64,000 nt of DNA from Parerythrobacter_A sp963799315 (GTDB lineage Bacteria > Pseudomonadota > Alphaproteobacteria > Sphingomonadales > Sphingomonadaceae): NCBI GenBank assembly GCA_963799315.1, contig CAWCWP010000002.1:186001-250000 (forward strand). The letters run 5' to 3'. Shown piece after piece: positions 1-7,773 of the stretch. Within the stretch, counting starts at the first letter, position 1. Every line of letters begins with the position of its first letter. The notes beneath the pieces were generated by a model. The model was given only the letters and a program-made list of their open reading frames with translations. It ran no database searches and was not told the origin of the DNA. The translations under genes and the position numbers were made by a program.

Positions 1-713
1 GCACCCGCATGGGAAGCTTCGCGGTCAATCGGCAGGCATGGATGGACGCCAAGGTCTATGCCGACGGCGACCGCGAGAAACGCGATCTGGGCAAGGAGAC
101 GCTGGCCGGCGTGCTCGACGGCGACATCCTGGTCCACAACCACTGCTACCGTGCCGACGAAATGGCGCTGGTAATCGATATGGCGCGCGAGGCGGGCTAC
201 AAGGTCACGGCGTTCCATCACGCCGTGGAAAGCTACAAGATCGCCGGAATGCTGCGAGAAAACGACATTTGCAGCGCGATCTGGGCCGACTGGTACGGTT
301 TCAAGATGGAAGCCTATGACGGCATCCCCGAAAACGCCGCACTGCTGTGGCAGGCGGGGGCCTGCGTGGTCATCCATTCCGACGACGAGAACGGCATCCA
401 GCGGCTCAATCAGGAAGCCGCCAAGGCGCAGGCCGCCGGACGGCGTATCGGACTGGACATCACCGATGGCGACACGGTCGGCTGGATTACGCTGAATGCC
501 GCCAAGGCGATGGGTATCGACACGATGACGGGCAGCCTCGAAGCGGGCAAGATGGCCGATGTCGTGTTGTGGAACGGCAATCCGCTGAGCGTCTATTCCC
601 GCCCCGAAAAGGTGTGGGTGGATGGTGCGCTGCTGTTCGACGCGCAGGATCCCAAGCGCAGGCCGGTCAGCGATTTCGAGCTGGGCCAGCCGGGCGAAGG
701 AGACGCGAAATGA
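1..713 (+). CDS. amidohydrolase family protein, 5' end outside window
   Basis: The reading frame is open from the first bases of the window, so only the C-terminal 235 or so residues are present. A metal-site-like histidine lies in HNHCYRADEM, followed by FHHAVESYKIA and an IHSDDENG segment of the sort that supplies the metal-binding Asp in imidazolonepropionase-like amidohydrolases. The end has the usual return to the small beta domain (GKMADVVLWNGNPL). It is therefore the metal-dependent hydrolase half of a tandem pair; the substrate is unknown. The stop codon TGA overlaps the ATG of the next, related gene, so the two are translationally coupled. Confidence 0.88.
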   Translation, partial: TRMGSFAVNRQAWMDAKVYADGDREKRDLGKETLAGVLDGDILVHNHCYRADEMALVIDMAREAGYKVTAFHHAVESYKIAGMLRENDICSAIWADWYGFKMEAYDGIPENAALLWQAGACVVIHSDDENGIQRLNQEAAKAQAAGRRIGLDITDGDTVGWITLNAAKAMGIDTMTGSLEAGKMADVVLWNGNPLSVYSRPEKVWVDGALLFDAQDPKRRPVSDFELGQPGEGDAK

Positions 714-2093
714 TGCGCCTCTCTCTCCTTGCCGCAACTGCACTCGCCACGCTTGCCTCGCCGGTGATGGCGCAGGACATCGACATCGTGAACGCCACGG
801 TGGCAACCGGCGACGGCAGCGAGCCGATCCGCAATGCAACCGTTTCGGTCCGCAGCGGCAATGTCGTCTATGCCGGTCCCGACGCAGGCGCACCGGCGCG
901 CGAAGCGGGCAGCGCAATCGACGGGTCGGGCAAATGGGTCACGCCCGGCCTGTTCGCCGCCGTCACCACGCTGGGTCTGTGGGATGTGGGCGCGGTCAGT
1001 GACTTCGAACGACCAGGCGGCGAACAATTCGCCGTTCGGTGCCGCGCTCGACGTGGCGCCTGCACTCAACCCGACATCGCAGCACGTCGCCATCAACCGC
1101 GCGGGCGGCGTGACGCGAGCGAGCATCTTCTCGCGCCCGACCAGCTCGATCTTCGGCGGACAGGGGGCCATCGTCGATCTGGGCGCGGACCCCGACATGA
1201 TCGTTCGCCCGCGCGCCTTCCAGATGGTGGCGCTGGGCGAAGCGGGTGCGCGTATTGCAGGCGGCAGCCGCACCTCGACGCACGCCCTGTTGCGCAACGC
1301 CTTGCGCGAGGCGCGGCAATATGGTGCCGACGGGCGCATCATGGGCAGCCCTTCGCAGCCCGAAGACATGCGAACCGGCGACGATCTGCCGCTGGACCCT
1401 CGCCTTGCGGACAATACCGCCTCGCGCGACGACGTGCTGCTCAGCCGTTTCGATGCCGCTGCACTGGTGCCGGTCGTGCGCGGGCAGCAGCCGCTCTATG
1501 TCGCGGTGGAGCGCGCCTCCGACATTCGGCAGGTGCTCGCGTTGAAGAACGATTTCCCGCAGCTCGATCTCGTGCTGGTCGGTGCGAGCGAAGGCTGGCT
1601 GGCCGCGCGCGAGATTGCGGCGGCGGATGTGCCGGTCATTGCCGATCCGCTCGACAACCTGCCGTCCAGCTTCGAACAGGTCGGTGCGACACAAAGCAAT
1701 GTGGCGCGCATGGTAAAGGCGGGCGTGAAGGTCGCGCTGGGCGGGCTGACCGATGGCATCAATTCGCCCCGCATCGCGCCGCAATATGCGGGCAATCTTG
1801 TCGCCCTGCAGAAATTGCAGGGCGCGGACGGGCTGAGCTGGGGCCAGGCGTTCGCCGCCATCTCCTCTGTTCCTGCGGAAATCAGCGGCTATGGCGGGCG
1901 GCTCGGCGTTCTCGCGCCCGGTGCCAGCGGCGATGTCGTGCTGTGGAGCGGCGATCCGCTGGAACTGTCTTCCGCGCCCACGCGCGTTTTCATCGACGGG
2001 GTGGAACAACCGCTGGACAACCATCAGACACGGTTGCGCGACCGCTATCGCAATCCGGACGAAAGCGTCCTGCCGAAGGGATATGACTGGTGA
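710..2093 (+). CDS. second amidohydrolase-like protein with signal peptide, frameshifted and lacking the HxH motif
   Basis: Starts at the ATGATG overlapping the previous stop and opens with a Sec signal peptide ending near SPVMAQ, so it is probably periplasmic. The frame breaks close to position 1010: reading to GAVSDFE and then skipping one base gives DQAANNSPFG and an uninterrupted continuation to 2093. Where active amidohydrolases have PGLIDxHxH this protein has VTPGLFAAVTTLG, so the first metal ligands are missing; the C-terminal small domain (GASGDVVLWSGDPL) is kept. I read it as a degenerate partner of the upstream amidohydrolase, possibly forming a heteromer (inference). The single-base break looks like an indel in the sequence rather than old decay. 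Confidence 0.8.
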
Positions 2094-2585
2094 CCGGAAT
2101 ACGTTCGACGATGGTTGCGCTGGGGCTGGCAGGTGCCGCCGTGGCCGCCTTTACGGTTATGGCACAGGAGCCGAAAATGGATCGTTCGCAGGATGCGGCA
2201 TGGCACAATGCGCAACAGGCCGCGCTGGCGGAACGCGCGACGGATAGTGGCTGGAACAGCATGGATGGCGGCCTGCTGTGGCGGCGCACTGGCGGCGACG
2301 GAACCGGTGCGAAACCCGACCCGTCCGACACGGTGACGGTGCACTATGCCGGTACCTTCATCGACGGCACCGGCTTCGACAGCTCCTACGATCGCGGACA
2401 GCCTGCGACCTTCCCGCTTGGGCGGATTGATCCCGGCGTGGCAGATGGCCATCCCGCAAATGGGCGTGGGCGATACCATCGAGATCGCCTCGCCTGCCGA
2501 TCTGGCATACGGCCCGATGGGCAAGGGGCCGATCCCCGGCGGCGCGACGCTGCTGTTCAAGGTCGAGCTGATCGCCATCAAGTAG
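2090..2585 (+). CDS. periplasmic FKBP-type peptidyl-prolyl isomerase, frameshifted
   Basis: GTG start overlaps the TGA of the amidohydrolase (GTGA), continuing that operon. The N-terminus has a short hydrophobic signal (VALGLAGAAVAAFTVMAQ). The FKBP fold follows: VTVHYAGTFIDGTGFDSS, then PLG, a one-base frame change near 2420-2426, then LIPAWQMAIPQMGVGD and DLAYGPMGKGPIPGG, ending in LLFKVELIAIK. Joined, the protein is about 164 residues, a normal size for an exported FKBP of the FkpA kind. It would catalyse proline cis-trans isomerisation during folding of exported proteins. The 3' end overlaps the convergent regulator gene by 8 bases. Confidence 0.85.
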
Positions 2586-2973
2586 CCGGAGACGCGGCGT
2601 TCCAGTCGGATGCGTCCTTGCCGTCCGGAAACAGGTGGTCGGCGCTCCATGCACCGATCCGTTCGTAGACAGGCCCCAATGCGCGCCCTGCTTCGGTCAA
2701 CACATAGGCTGCGCGCACGGCGCCTGCCGGTTCGCGGCATAGCAACCCCGCTGCGACCAGCATGGCAAGCCGGTCCGTCAGCACCGCGCGGCTGATATCG
2801 AGCCGTGCCATGAACTGTTCGAACCTGTCGCAGCCCAGCAATGCCTCGCGCACGATGAGCATGGCCCAGCGATCCCCCAGCACGCGGCTGGCGCGACCGA
2901 TGGGGCATGGCGAGCGGGAAGCTTGGTACGCGGGCACGGCATTCGATATCGCGCTTGCCTGCGCAGTCGGCAA
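2578..2973 (-). CDS. HxlR-family winged-helix transcriptional regulator
   Basis: 131 residues. The signature of the HxlR (DUF24) family is clear: CPIGRASRVLGDRWAMLIVR, then SRAVLTDRLAMLVAAGLL for the recognition-helix region. A conserved cysteine sits at the start of that signature; in YodB/HypR-type members the equivalent Cys senses thiol stress, so redox control is possible but not shown. The gene is divergent from a hotdog thioesterase, with a perfect 17-base palindrome in the 38-base gap, which suggests that it controls itself and the thioesterase. Length is typical for the family. Confidence 0.9.
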   Translation of the reverse strand: MPTAQASAISNAVPAYQASRSPCPIGRASRVLGDRWAMLIVREALLGCDRFEQFMARLDISRAVLTDRLAMLVAAGLLCREPAGAVRAAYVLTEAGRALGPVYERIGAWSADHLFPDGKDASDWNAASPAT

Positions 2974-2982
2974 GTCCTATTC

Positions 2983-2999
2983 AGTCTGTATTACAGACT
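2983..2999. promoter_or_regulatory. perfect palindrome, probable HxlR operator
   Basis: AGTCTGTATTACAGACT reads the same on both strands around a central T, with 8-base arms. It lies in the 38-base space between the divergent HxlR regulator and the thioesterase gene, 12 bases before the thioesterase ATG and just upstream of its AAGGAG ribosome-binding site. Position and symmetry fit a dimeric repressor site; that the binder is the adjacent HxlR protein is inference. Confidence 0.6.
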
Positions 3000-3011
3000 T
3001 AAGGAGTTGTC

Positions 3012-3458
3012 ATGGCCGACCGTCCCCAGCGTTTCGAGACCCCCGAACAGGCGCGCGCCTATTTGAGAAAGGTGGCCGTCGGGCAGTCCGGTTTCTCCCG
3101 CTGGCTGGATGTCGACCCGGTTCGAGTCTGGGAGGGCGAGTCCGAACTCGCTCTCGCCATACGCGATGAGATGACGCAGCATCACGGCTTCGCGCATGGC
3201 GCGATCGTCGGGCTGATGGCGGACAATGCCTGCGCCTGGGCGGCGGCGAGCGTGGCGGGCGATGTGGTGACAGGCAGCTACACCATCAATTTCCTGGCCC
3301 CCGCCACGGGAACGGTGCTGCGCGCGAAAGGCACCGTTATCAAGGCGGGCAAGCGACAGGTGGTGGTGCGCGCAGATGTATGGAGCGAGGATGGCGCAAG
3401 CGAAGGCGCAAAGCTGGTCGCCACCGCGCAGGCAACCATCATTCCGACCGCGCGCTAG
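3012..3458 (+). CDS. PaaI-family hotdog-fold thioesterase
   Basis: 148 residues with a good AAGGAG ribosome-binding site. The hotdog thioesterase core is visible as HHGFAHGAIVGLMADNACAW, where the HGG/HGA-like turn and following helix hold the catalytic region, then TGSYTINFLAPATG, the central strand typical of the PaaI/YigI type. Members hydrolyse acyl- or aryl-CoA thioesters in the cytoplasm; the substrate here cannot be told from sequence. It is divergent from an HxlR regulator and probably under its control. The following enoyl-CoA hydratase gene is convergent, so the two acyl-CoA genes are neighbours but not an operon. Confidence 0.88.
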   Translation: MADRPQRFETPEQARAYLRKVAVGQSGFSRWLDVDPVRVWEGESELALAIRDEMTQHHGFAHGAIVGLMADNACAWAAASVAGDVVTGSYTINFLAPATGTVLRAKGTVIKAGKRQVVVRADVWSEDGASEGAKLVATAQATIIPTAR

Positions 3459-3464
3459 GCTGGC

Positions 3465-4262
3465 CTAGTTTCCCGTGAAACGGCCCGCGCGCTTTTCCAA
3501 CAGCGCCGCGACGCCTTCGGCATGGTCGCTGGTGTTGTGCATCAGCGCCTGCGTTGCCGCCGCCAGTTCGAGCGCATTGTCGTAACTGGAAGTGCGCGCT
3601 TGCCGGAGCAGCCGCTTGGTCTGCCGCACGCCCAGCGGGGGCATCGCGGCAATACGTTGTGCCAACGCCATCGCCGTATCCTGCAAGGTGTCGTCGGCGA
3701 CCACATCGGACACCAGCCCCCATTCGCGCGCTGTAGGGGCGTCGATGATATCGCCAGTGTAGAGCAGCTGCGCCGCCCGCGCCTCGCCGATAATGCGCGG
3801 CAGCAGCCATGTGCCGCCATCGCCCGGAATGATGCCGAGTTTCAAGAAAGTAACGCCGAACTTCGCGCGGTCCGATGCGATGCGGATGTCGGCAAGGCAA
3901 GCGATGTCGCAGCCAAGACCGATGGCCGGCCCGTTGACGGCGGCGATCAGCGGAACCTGCAAGCCTTCGAATGCCCGCAGGGCGCGGTGGATGTTGCTGC
4001 GATAGCTTTCCGCAATGGCAACCGGATTGCCGCCGAAGGTGCCGGTGCGATCGCGCATCGCCTTGATATCGCCACCCGCCGAAAATGCGCGGCCCGCGCC
4101 GGTCAGGATAGCGACACGCACCTCGGTGTCGGCATTGATGGCGTCGCACGCCGCCGCGATTGCCGCGCCGTCGCCATCGGTGCCCAGCGGGTTCATAGCA
4201 TCGGGCCGGTCGAAGCGAAGTGTGGCTATGCCGCCGGACATGTCGGACGTGATGACGGGCAT
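3465..4262 (-). CDS. enoyl-CoA hydratase/isomerase family protein
   Basis: 265 residues, the standard crotonase length. The first oxyanion-hole element is GRAFSAGGDIKAMRD and the second is NGPAIGLGCD. The catalytic segment reads FLKLGIIPGDGGTWLLPR; the usual second-glutamate position is occupied by the Asp of GDGG, as in many crotonase paralogues, and the first catalytic Glu of classical hydratases is not in its usual place. The reaction, hydration or isomerisation of an unsaturated acyl-CoA, is therefore a family-level call. It lies 17 bases from the 3' end of dxs on the same strand, so they may be co-transcribed. Confidence 0.9.
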   Translation of the reverse strand: MPVITSDMSGGIATLRFDRPDAMNPLGTDGDGAAIAAACDAINADTEVRVAILTGAGRAFSAGGDIKAMRDRTGTFGGNPVAIAESYRSNIHRALRAFEGLQVPLIAAVNGPAIGLGCDIACLADIRIASDRAKFGVTFLKLGIIPGDGGTWLLPRIIGEARAAQLLYTGDIIDAPTAREWGLVSDVVADDTLQDTAMALAQRIAAMPPLGVRQTKRLLRQARTSSYDNALELAAATQALMHNTSDHAEGVAALLEKRAGRFTGN

Positions 4263-4279
4263 GGCGGCGGGCGGCGCGG

Positions 4280-6214
4280 TCAGGCGCGCACTTCCTCCAC
4301 CCGTTCGTCCGCCCCGGCGCTGTTATGCCGCAAGGCCGCCAGCACGGTTTCGACGATGCCGTCCGCATCGAGACCGGCCTGCGCATACTGCACTTCGGGC
4401 GCGGCCTGGTCCTGGAACTGGTCGGGCAGACGCAGCGTACGAATTTTCAGGCCCGCATCGAGCAGACCGCTGTCGCTGGCATGGGTCAGCACATGCGCGC
4501 CCAGCCCGCCGACGGAGCCTTCTTCCACCGTCACCAGCACCTCGTGCGTGCGTGCCAGCCGGTCGATCAGGTCGGTGTCGAGCGGCTTGGCGAAGCGCAT
4601 GTCGGCAACGCTGGTGCTGAGGCCCTTGGCATCGAGCCGGTCGGCAGCGCGCTTGGCTTCCTCCAGCCGCGCACCCAGCGACAGGATGGCGATCTTGGTG
4701 CCTTCGCGCACCATGCGGCCCTTGCCGATTTCCAGCGCTTCGGGCGTTTCCGGCAAGGCGACACCGGTGCCCGCACCGCGCGGATAGCGCAGTGCAATCG
4801 GTCCGCTGTCATGCTGTGCCGCCGTATAGGTCATATGGACCAGCTCGGCCTCGTCCGCCGCCGCCATGACCACGAAATTGGGCAGCGTCGCCAGATAGGT
4901 GATGTCGAAACTGCCCGCGTGTGTCGCGCCGTCGGCACCGACCAGACCGGCACGGTCGATGGCGAAGCGCACCGGCAGGTTCTGGATCGCGATATCATGG
5001 ACAACCTGGTCGTAAGCCCGTTGCAGGAACGTCGAATAAATCGCGGCGAACGGACGCATTCCTTGCGCGGCGAGACCGGCGGCAAAGGTTACGCCATGCT
5101 GTTCGGCGATGCCGACATCGAAACTACGCTCCGGATGCGCGATGGCGAATTTGTCGACGCCGGTGCCGCTCGGCATGGCGGCGGTGATGGCGCAGATACG
5201 CGGATCGGTCTCGGCCAGCTTGGCCAGCGTTTCGCCGAACACGTTCTGGTAAGCGGGCGGCCCGCCACTCGATTTCTTCTGCTTGCCGGTGATGACGTCG
5301 AACTTGGCGACGCCGTGATATTTGTCGGCGCTGTCTTCGGCAGGGGCATAGCCCTTGCCCTTTTTCGTGACGACATGGATCAGCACCGGCCCCTGGTCGC
5401 TGTCGCGCACATTTTCCAGCACCGGGATGAGGTGATCCAAATTATGCCCGTCGATGGGGCCGACATAATAGAAGCCCAGTTCCTCGAACAAAGTGCCGCC
5501 CGTCACCATGCCGCGCGTATATTCTTCCGCCTTGTCGAGTGTTGAATGCACCCGGCGCGACAGCTTGCGCGCCATCTTGGACGCCATCGAGCGCAGGCCG
5601 AGATATTCGCTGCTGGTGACCATCCGCGCGAGATAGGCGCTGAGGCCACCCACCGGCGGGGCGATACTCATATCGTTGTCGTTGAGGATGACGACGAGGC
5701 GATTGCCCGCCTGTTCGGCATTGTTCATCGCCTCGTAGGCCATGCCCGCGCTCATCGCGCCATCGCCGATTACCGCGATGCCGCGTCCCGGCCGGTCATT
5801 CAGCTTGTTCGCAACAGCAAAACCCAGCGCGGCGCTGATCGAGGTGCTGGAATGCGCGGCGCCGAACGGATCGTATTCGCTCTCGCTGCGCTTGGTGAAG
5901 CCGGACAGGCCGCCTTCCTGCCGCAATGTGCGGATGCGGTCGCGCCGTCCGGTCAGGATCTTGTGCGGATAGCACTGGTGGCCGACATCCCAGATCAGCT
6001 TGTCGTCTGGCGTATTGAAAACATAATGGATCGCCACGGTCAGCTCGACCACGCCCAGCCCCGACCCCAGATGCCCGCCCGACTGGCTGACCGCGTCGAT
6101 CATTTCGGCGCGCAGCTGGTCGCTCAGTTCGCGCAGGCGGCTCCGGTCGAGCTGGCGCAGGTCGGCGGGAAATTCGACAGTATCGAGAAGCGGGGTGTCT
6201 GGTGTATTCGGCAT
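4280..6214 (-). CDS. dxs: 1-deoxy-D-xylulose-5-phosphate synthase
   Basis: 644 residues from MPNTPDTPLLDTVEFP; an upstream ATG would add an atypical arginine-rich start. The enzyme condenses pyruvate and glyceraldehyde 3-phosphate to DXP, the first step of the MEP isoprenoid pathway, in the cytoplasm with thiamine diphosphate. Visible motifs are DVGHQCYPHKILTGR, the ThDP-binding GDGAMSAGMAYEAMNNA, the transketolase central segment DRAGLVGADGATHAGSFD, and the C-terminal transketolase domain VTVEEGSVGGLGAHV. It stands apart from the xseB-ispA genes with which dxs is often linked. Confidence 0.97.
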   Translation of the reverse strand: MPNTPDTPLLDTVEFPADLRQLDRSRLRELSDQLRAEMIDAVSQSGGHLGSGLGVVELTVAIHYVFNTPDDKLIWDVGHQCYPHKILTGRRDRIRTLRQEGGLSGFTKRSESEYDPFGAAHSSTSISAALGFAVANKLNDRPGRGIAVIGDGAMSAGMAYEAMNNAEQAGNRLVVILNDNDMSIAPPVGGLSAYLARMVTSSEYLGLRSMASKMARKLSRRVHSTLDKAEEYTRGMVTGGTLFEELGFYYVGPIDGHNLDHLIPVLENVRDSDQGPVLIHVVTKKGKGYAPAEDSADKYHGVAKFDVITGKQKKSSGGPPAYQNVFGETLAKLAETDPRICAITAAMPSGTGVDKFAIAHPERSFDVGIAEQHGVTFAAGLAAQGMRPFAAIYSTFLQRAYDQVVHDIAIQNLPVRFAIDRAGLVGADGATHAGSFDITYLATLPNFVVMAAADEAELVHMTYTAAQHDSGPIALRYPRGAGTGVALPETPEALEIGKGRMVREGTKIAILSLGARLEEAKRAADRLDAKGLSTSVADMRFAKPLDTDLIDRLARTHEVLVTVEEGSVGGLGAHVLTHASDSGLLDAGLKIRTLRLPDQFQDQAAPEVQYAQAGLDADGIVETVLAALRHNSAGADERVEEVRA

Positions 6215-6278
6215 GGCCGCGAACCTAGCCCGCAGCCGGAGCAATGTCGATTCTTAGCAACGGTTTGCGCGCGCTGCG

Positions 6279-6755
6279 TCAGCTACAGGCGGCGCAGGTG
6301 CCGCGTACCTCGATGATAGAGCGCACCGCCTTGAATGCACGGCTCGTCGCCACCTTGCGCAGGCTGCGCGCCACGCTGTCATGGTCGACATGCGTGGCCT
6401 CGCCGCAATCGTCGCACACCAGGAAGATGCAATCGTGCAGGCAGCCGGGGTGGCTGTTTGCGATAAAGGCATTCGCGCTTTCGATACGCAAGGCGAGGTT
6501 GTTGGCCACGAACAGGTCGAGGATGCGGTAAACGCTGTTGGGCGCAACCCGCTTGCCGCGCGCCGCCGACAGCGCATCGGCGATATCGTAAGCGGATGCG
6601 GGGCGGTCGTGACGGCTCAGTGCCTCGAATACGGAAGCGCGCAAGTCGGTCCATTGTTCGCCCGCGCTGGTCAGCGCCTCGCGCGCCGCAATAGCCAGCG
6701 CGTCGCCGCGATGTTCGTCATGCGAGTGGGAAGATACGGTCGCGCTGTTAGCCAT
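6279..6755 (-). CDS. Fur-family regulator, probably zinc-responsive (Zur-like)
   Basis: About 158 residues from MANSATVSSHSH; an ATG 12 codons earlier is the alternative. The winged-helix part (SAYDIADALSAARGK, SVYRILDLFVANNLALRI) is followed by the dimer domain with HPGCLHDCIFLVCDDCGE and a terminal CAAC. The two CxxC pairs form the structural zinc site of Fur proteins. The SHSHDEH N-terminus and the HDCIFLVCDDCG segment resemble Zur more than iron-responsive Fur, so zinc control is my inference. No obvious Zur box or zinc-uptake gene lies beside it. Confidence 0.85.
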   Translation of the reverse strand: MANSATVSSHSHDEHRGDALAIAAREALTSAGEQWTDLRASVFEALSRHDRPASAYDIADALSAARGKRVAPNSVYRILDLFVANNLALRIESANAFIANSHPGCLHDCIFLVCDDCGEATHVDHDSVARSLRKVATSRAFKAVRSIIEVRGTCAACS

Positions 6756-6806
6756 ACGGCACGATATAGCGATGCCGTCCGCAAACACCAAATGCGGCGA
6801 TGCGGC

Positions 6807-7484
6807 CTAGTTGCGCTGGAAGCTGGCGCGATAATGCGCTGGATAAAGCCGCTTCAGCGCCGCCACCTTGGGCGCATCCCACCGGCGGATATAGCCGTGA
6901 TTCGGGTTCTTTGCGGCGAAATCCTGATGGTAGGTTTCCGCCTTGTAGAACTTGCCCGGGCGCGTGATGCCGGTGACGATCCGGCCCGGCCATTTACCCG
7001 ACGCCTGCATCTGCTTGAGATATGCGCTGGCGACCTTGCGCTGCTCCGCGCTGACCGGGATCAGCTCGGCATTGTAATGCGCGCCGCGATCCGGCCCCTG
7101 TCGGTCCTTCAGCGTCGGGTCGGCAATGACCGAGAAGAAAATCCGCAGCAGTTCATCGTACCGCACGACCTTGGGATCGTAAGTGATGCGCACCGCTTCG
7201 GTGTGGTTGCTGAGGCCCGAACTGACGATGTCGTAATCCGCAGTGGCCGCCTTGCCGCCGTGATAGCCGCTGACGGCACTTTTGACGCCTTTCACATGGC
7301 TGAACACGGCCTCGACGCCCCAGAAGCAGCCACCGGCGAAGATGGCGGTCTTGGTGCCGCTGCCTTCGACGGCGAACTGTTTGGCGGCAGGTGCGGCGAC
7401 GACGCGCGCCTGTGCGGTTACGGGCTGGAGTACTGTGGCCGCAGCGAGGGCCAGCGGCAGCGCGGCGAACAGGGCGCGCTTCAC
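6807..7484 (-). CDS. msrA: peptide-methionine (S)-S-oxide reductase MsrA, exported
   Basis: 225 residues from a GTG start. It reduces methionine-S-sulfoxide in proteins. The catalytic GCFWG motif has its cysteine near residue 53, and GSGLSNHTEAV-like (VSSGLSNHTEAVRITYDP) and AETYHQDF segments follow, all diagnostic of MsrA. A signal peptide (ALFAALPLALAAATVLQPVTAQA) precedes the domain, so this copy works in the periplasm. The GTG start overlaps the TGA of a tiny upstream gene (GTGA), implying translational coupling. The Fur-like regulator gene starts 51 bases downstream on the same strand. Confidence 0.95.
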   Translation of the reverse strand: MKRALFAALPLALAAATVLQPVTAQARVVAAPAAKQFAVEGSGTKTAIFAGGCFWGVEAVFSHVKGVKSAVSGYHGGKAATADYDIVSSGLSNHTEAVRITYDPKVVRYDELLRIFFSVIADPTLKDRQGPDRGAHYNAELIPVSAEQRKVASAYLKQMQASGKWPGRIVTGITRPGKFYKAETYHQDFAAKNPNHGYIRRWDAPKVAALKRLYPAHYRASFQRN

Positions 7485-7630
7485 GAGAACACCGCCGCAG
7501 CGGCGCTTGGAATGATGGATGTAGACAGCGCGTTCAGCGTCGTGCCGTCGATTTGCGCGCCGATCATCATGGCGCCAAGGGCGAAGCCGATGGTGAAATT
7601 GCGGGCAAGGTCGGATTTCAGAAGGGTCAT
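7481..7630 (-). CDS. 49-residue small membrane peptide coupled to msrA
   Basis: A short open frame that starts with ATG at 7630 and stops in a TGA that overlaps the GTG start of msrA. The peptide begins MTLLKSDLARNFTIGFALG and continues AMMIGAQIDGTTLN, then an Ala-rich end. It has one hydrophobic stretch after a basic-acidic head, so it may sit in the inner membrane or act as a leader that controls msrA translation. From memory, peptides with a KSDLxRNFxIGF start occur in related sphingomonads, which would support it as a real gene, but I could not check this. Confidence 0.55.
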   Translation of the reverse strand: MTLLKSDLARNFTIGFALGAMMIGAQIDGTTLNALSTSIIPSAAAAVFS

Positions 7631-7773
7631 GTCAGGTCGTTTCGCTGGTCGGTCGTTTCGGTGTGCCAGGACGTTTAGGGCACAACCGCTTACGAGCGGG
7701 TGAATGGGACGGTGATTACCCGTTCATTCGACCTAACCGGCAAAAAGGTTACACGTTCCGATGCGACGCGCGC

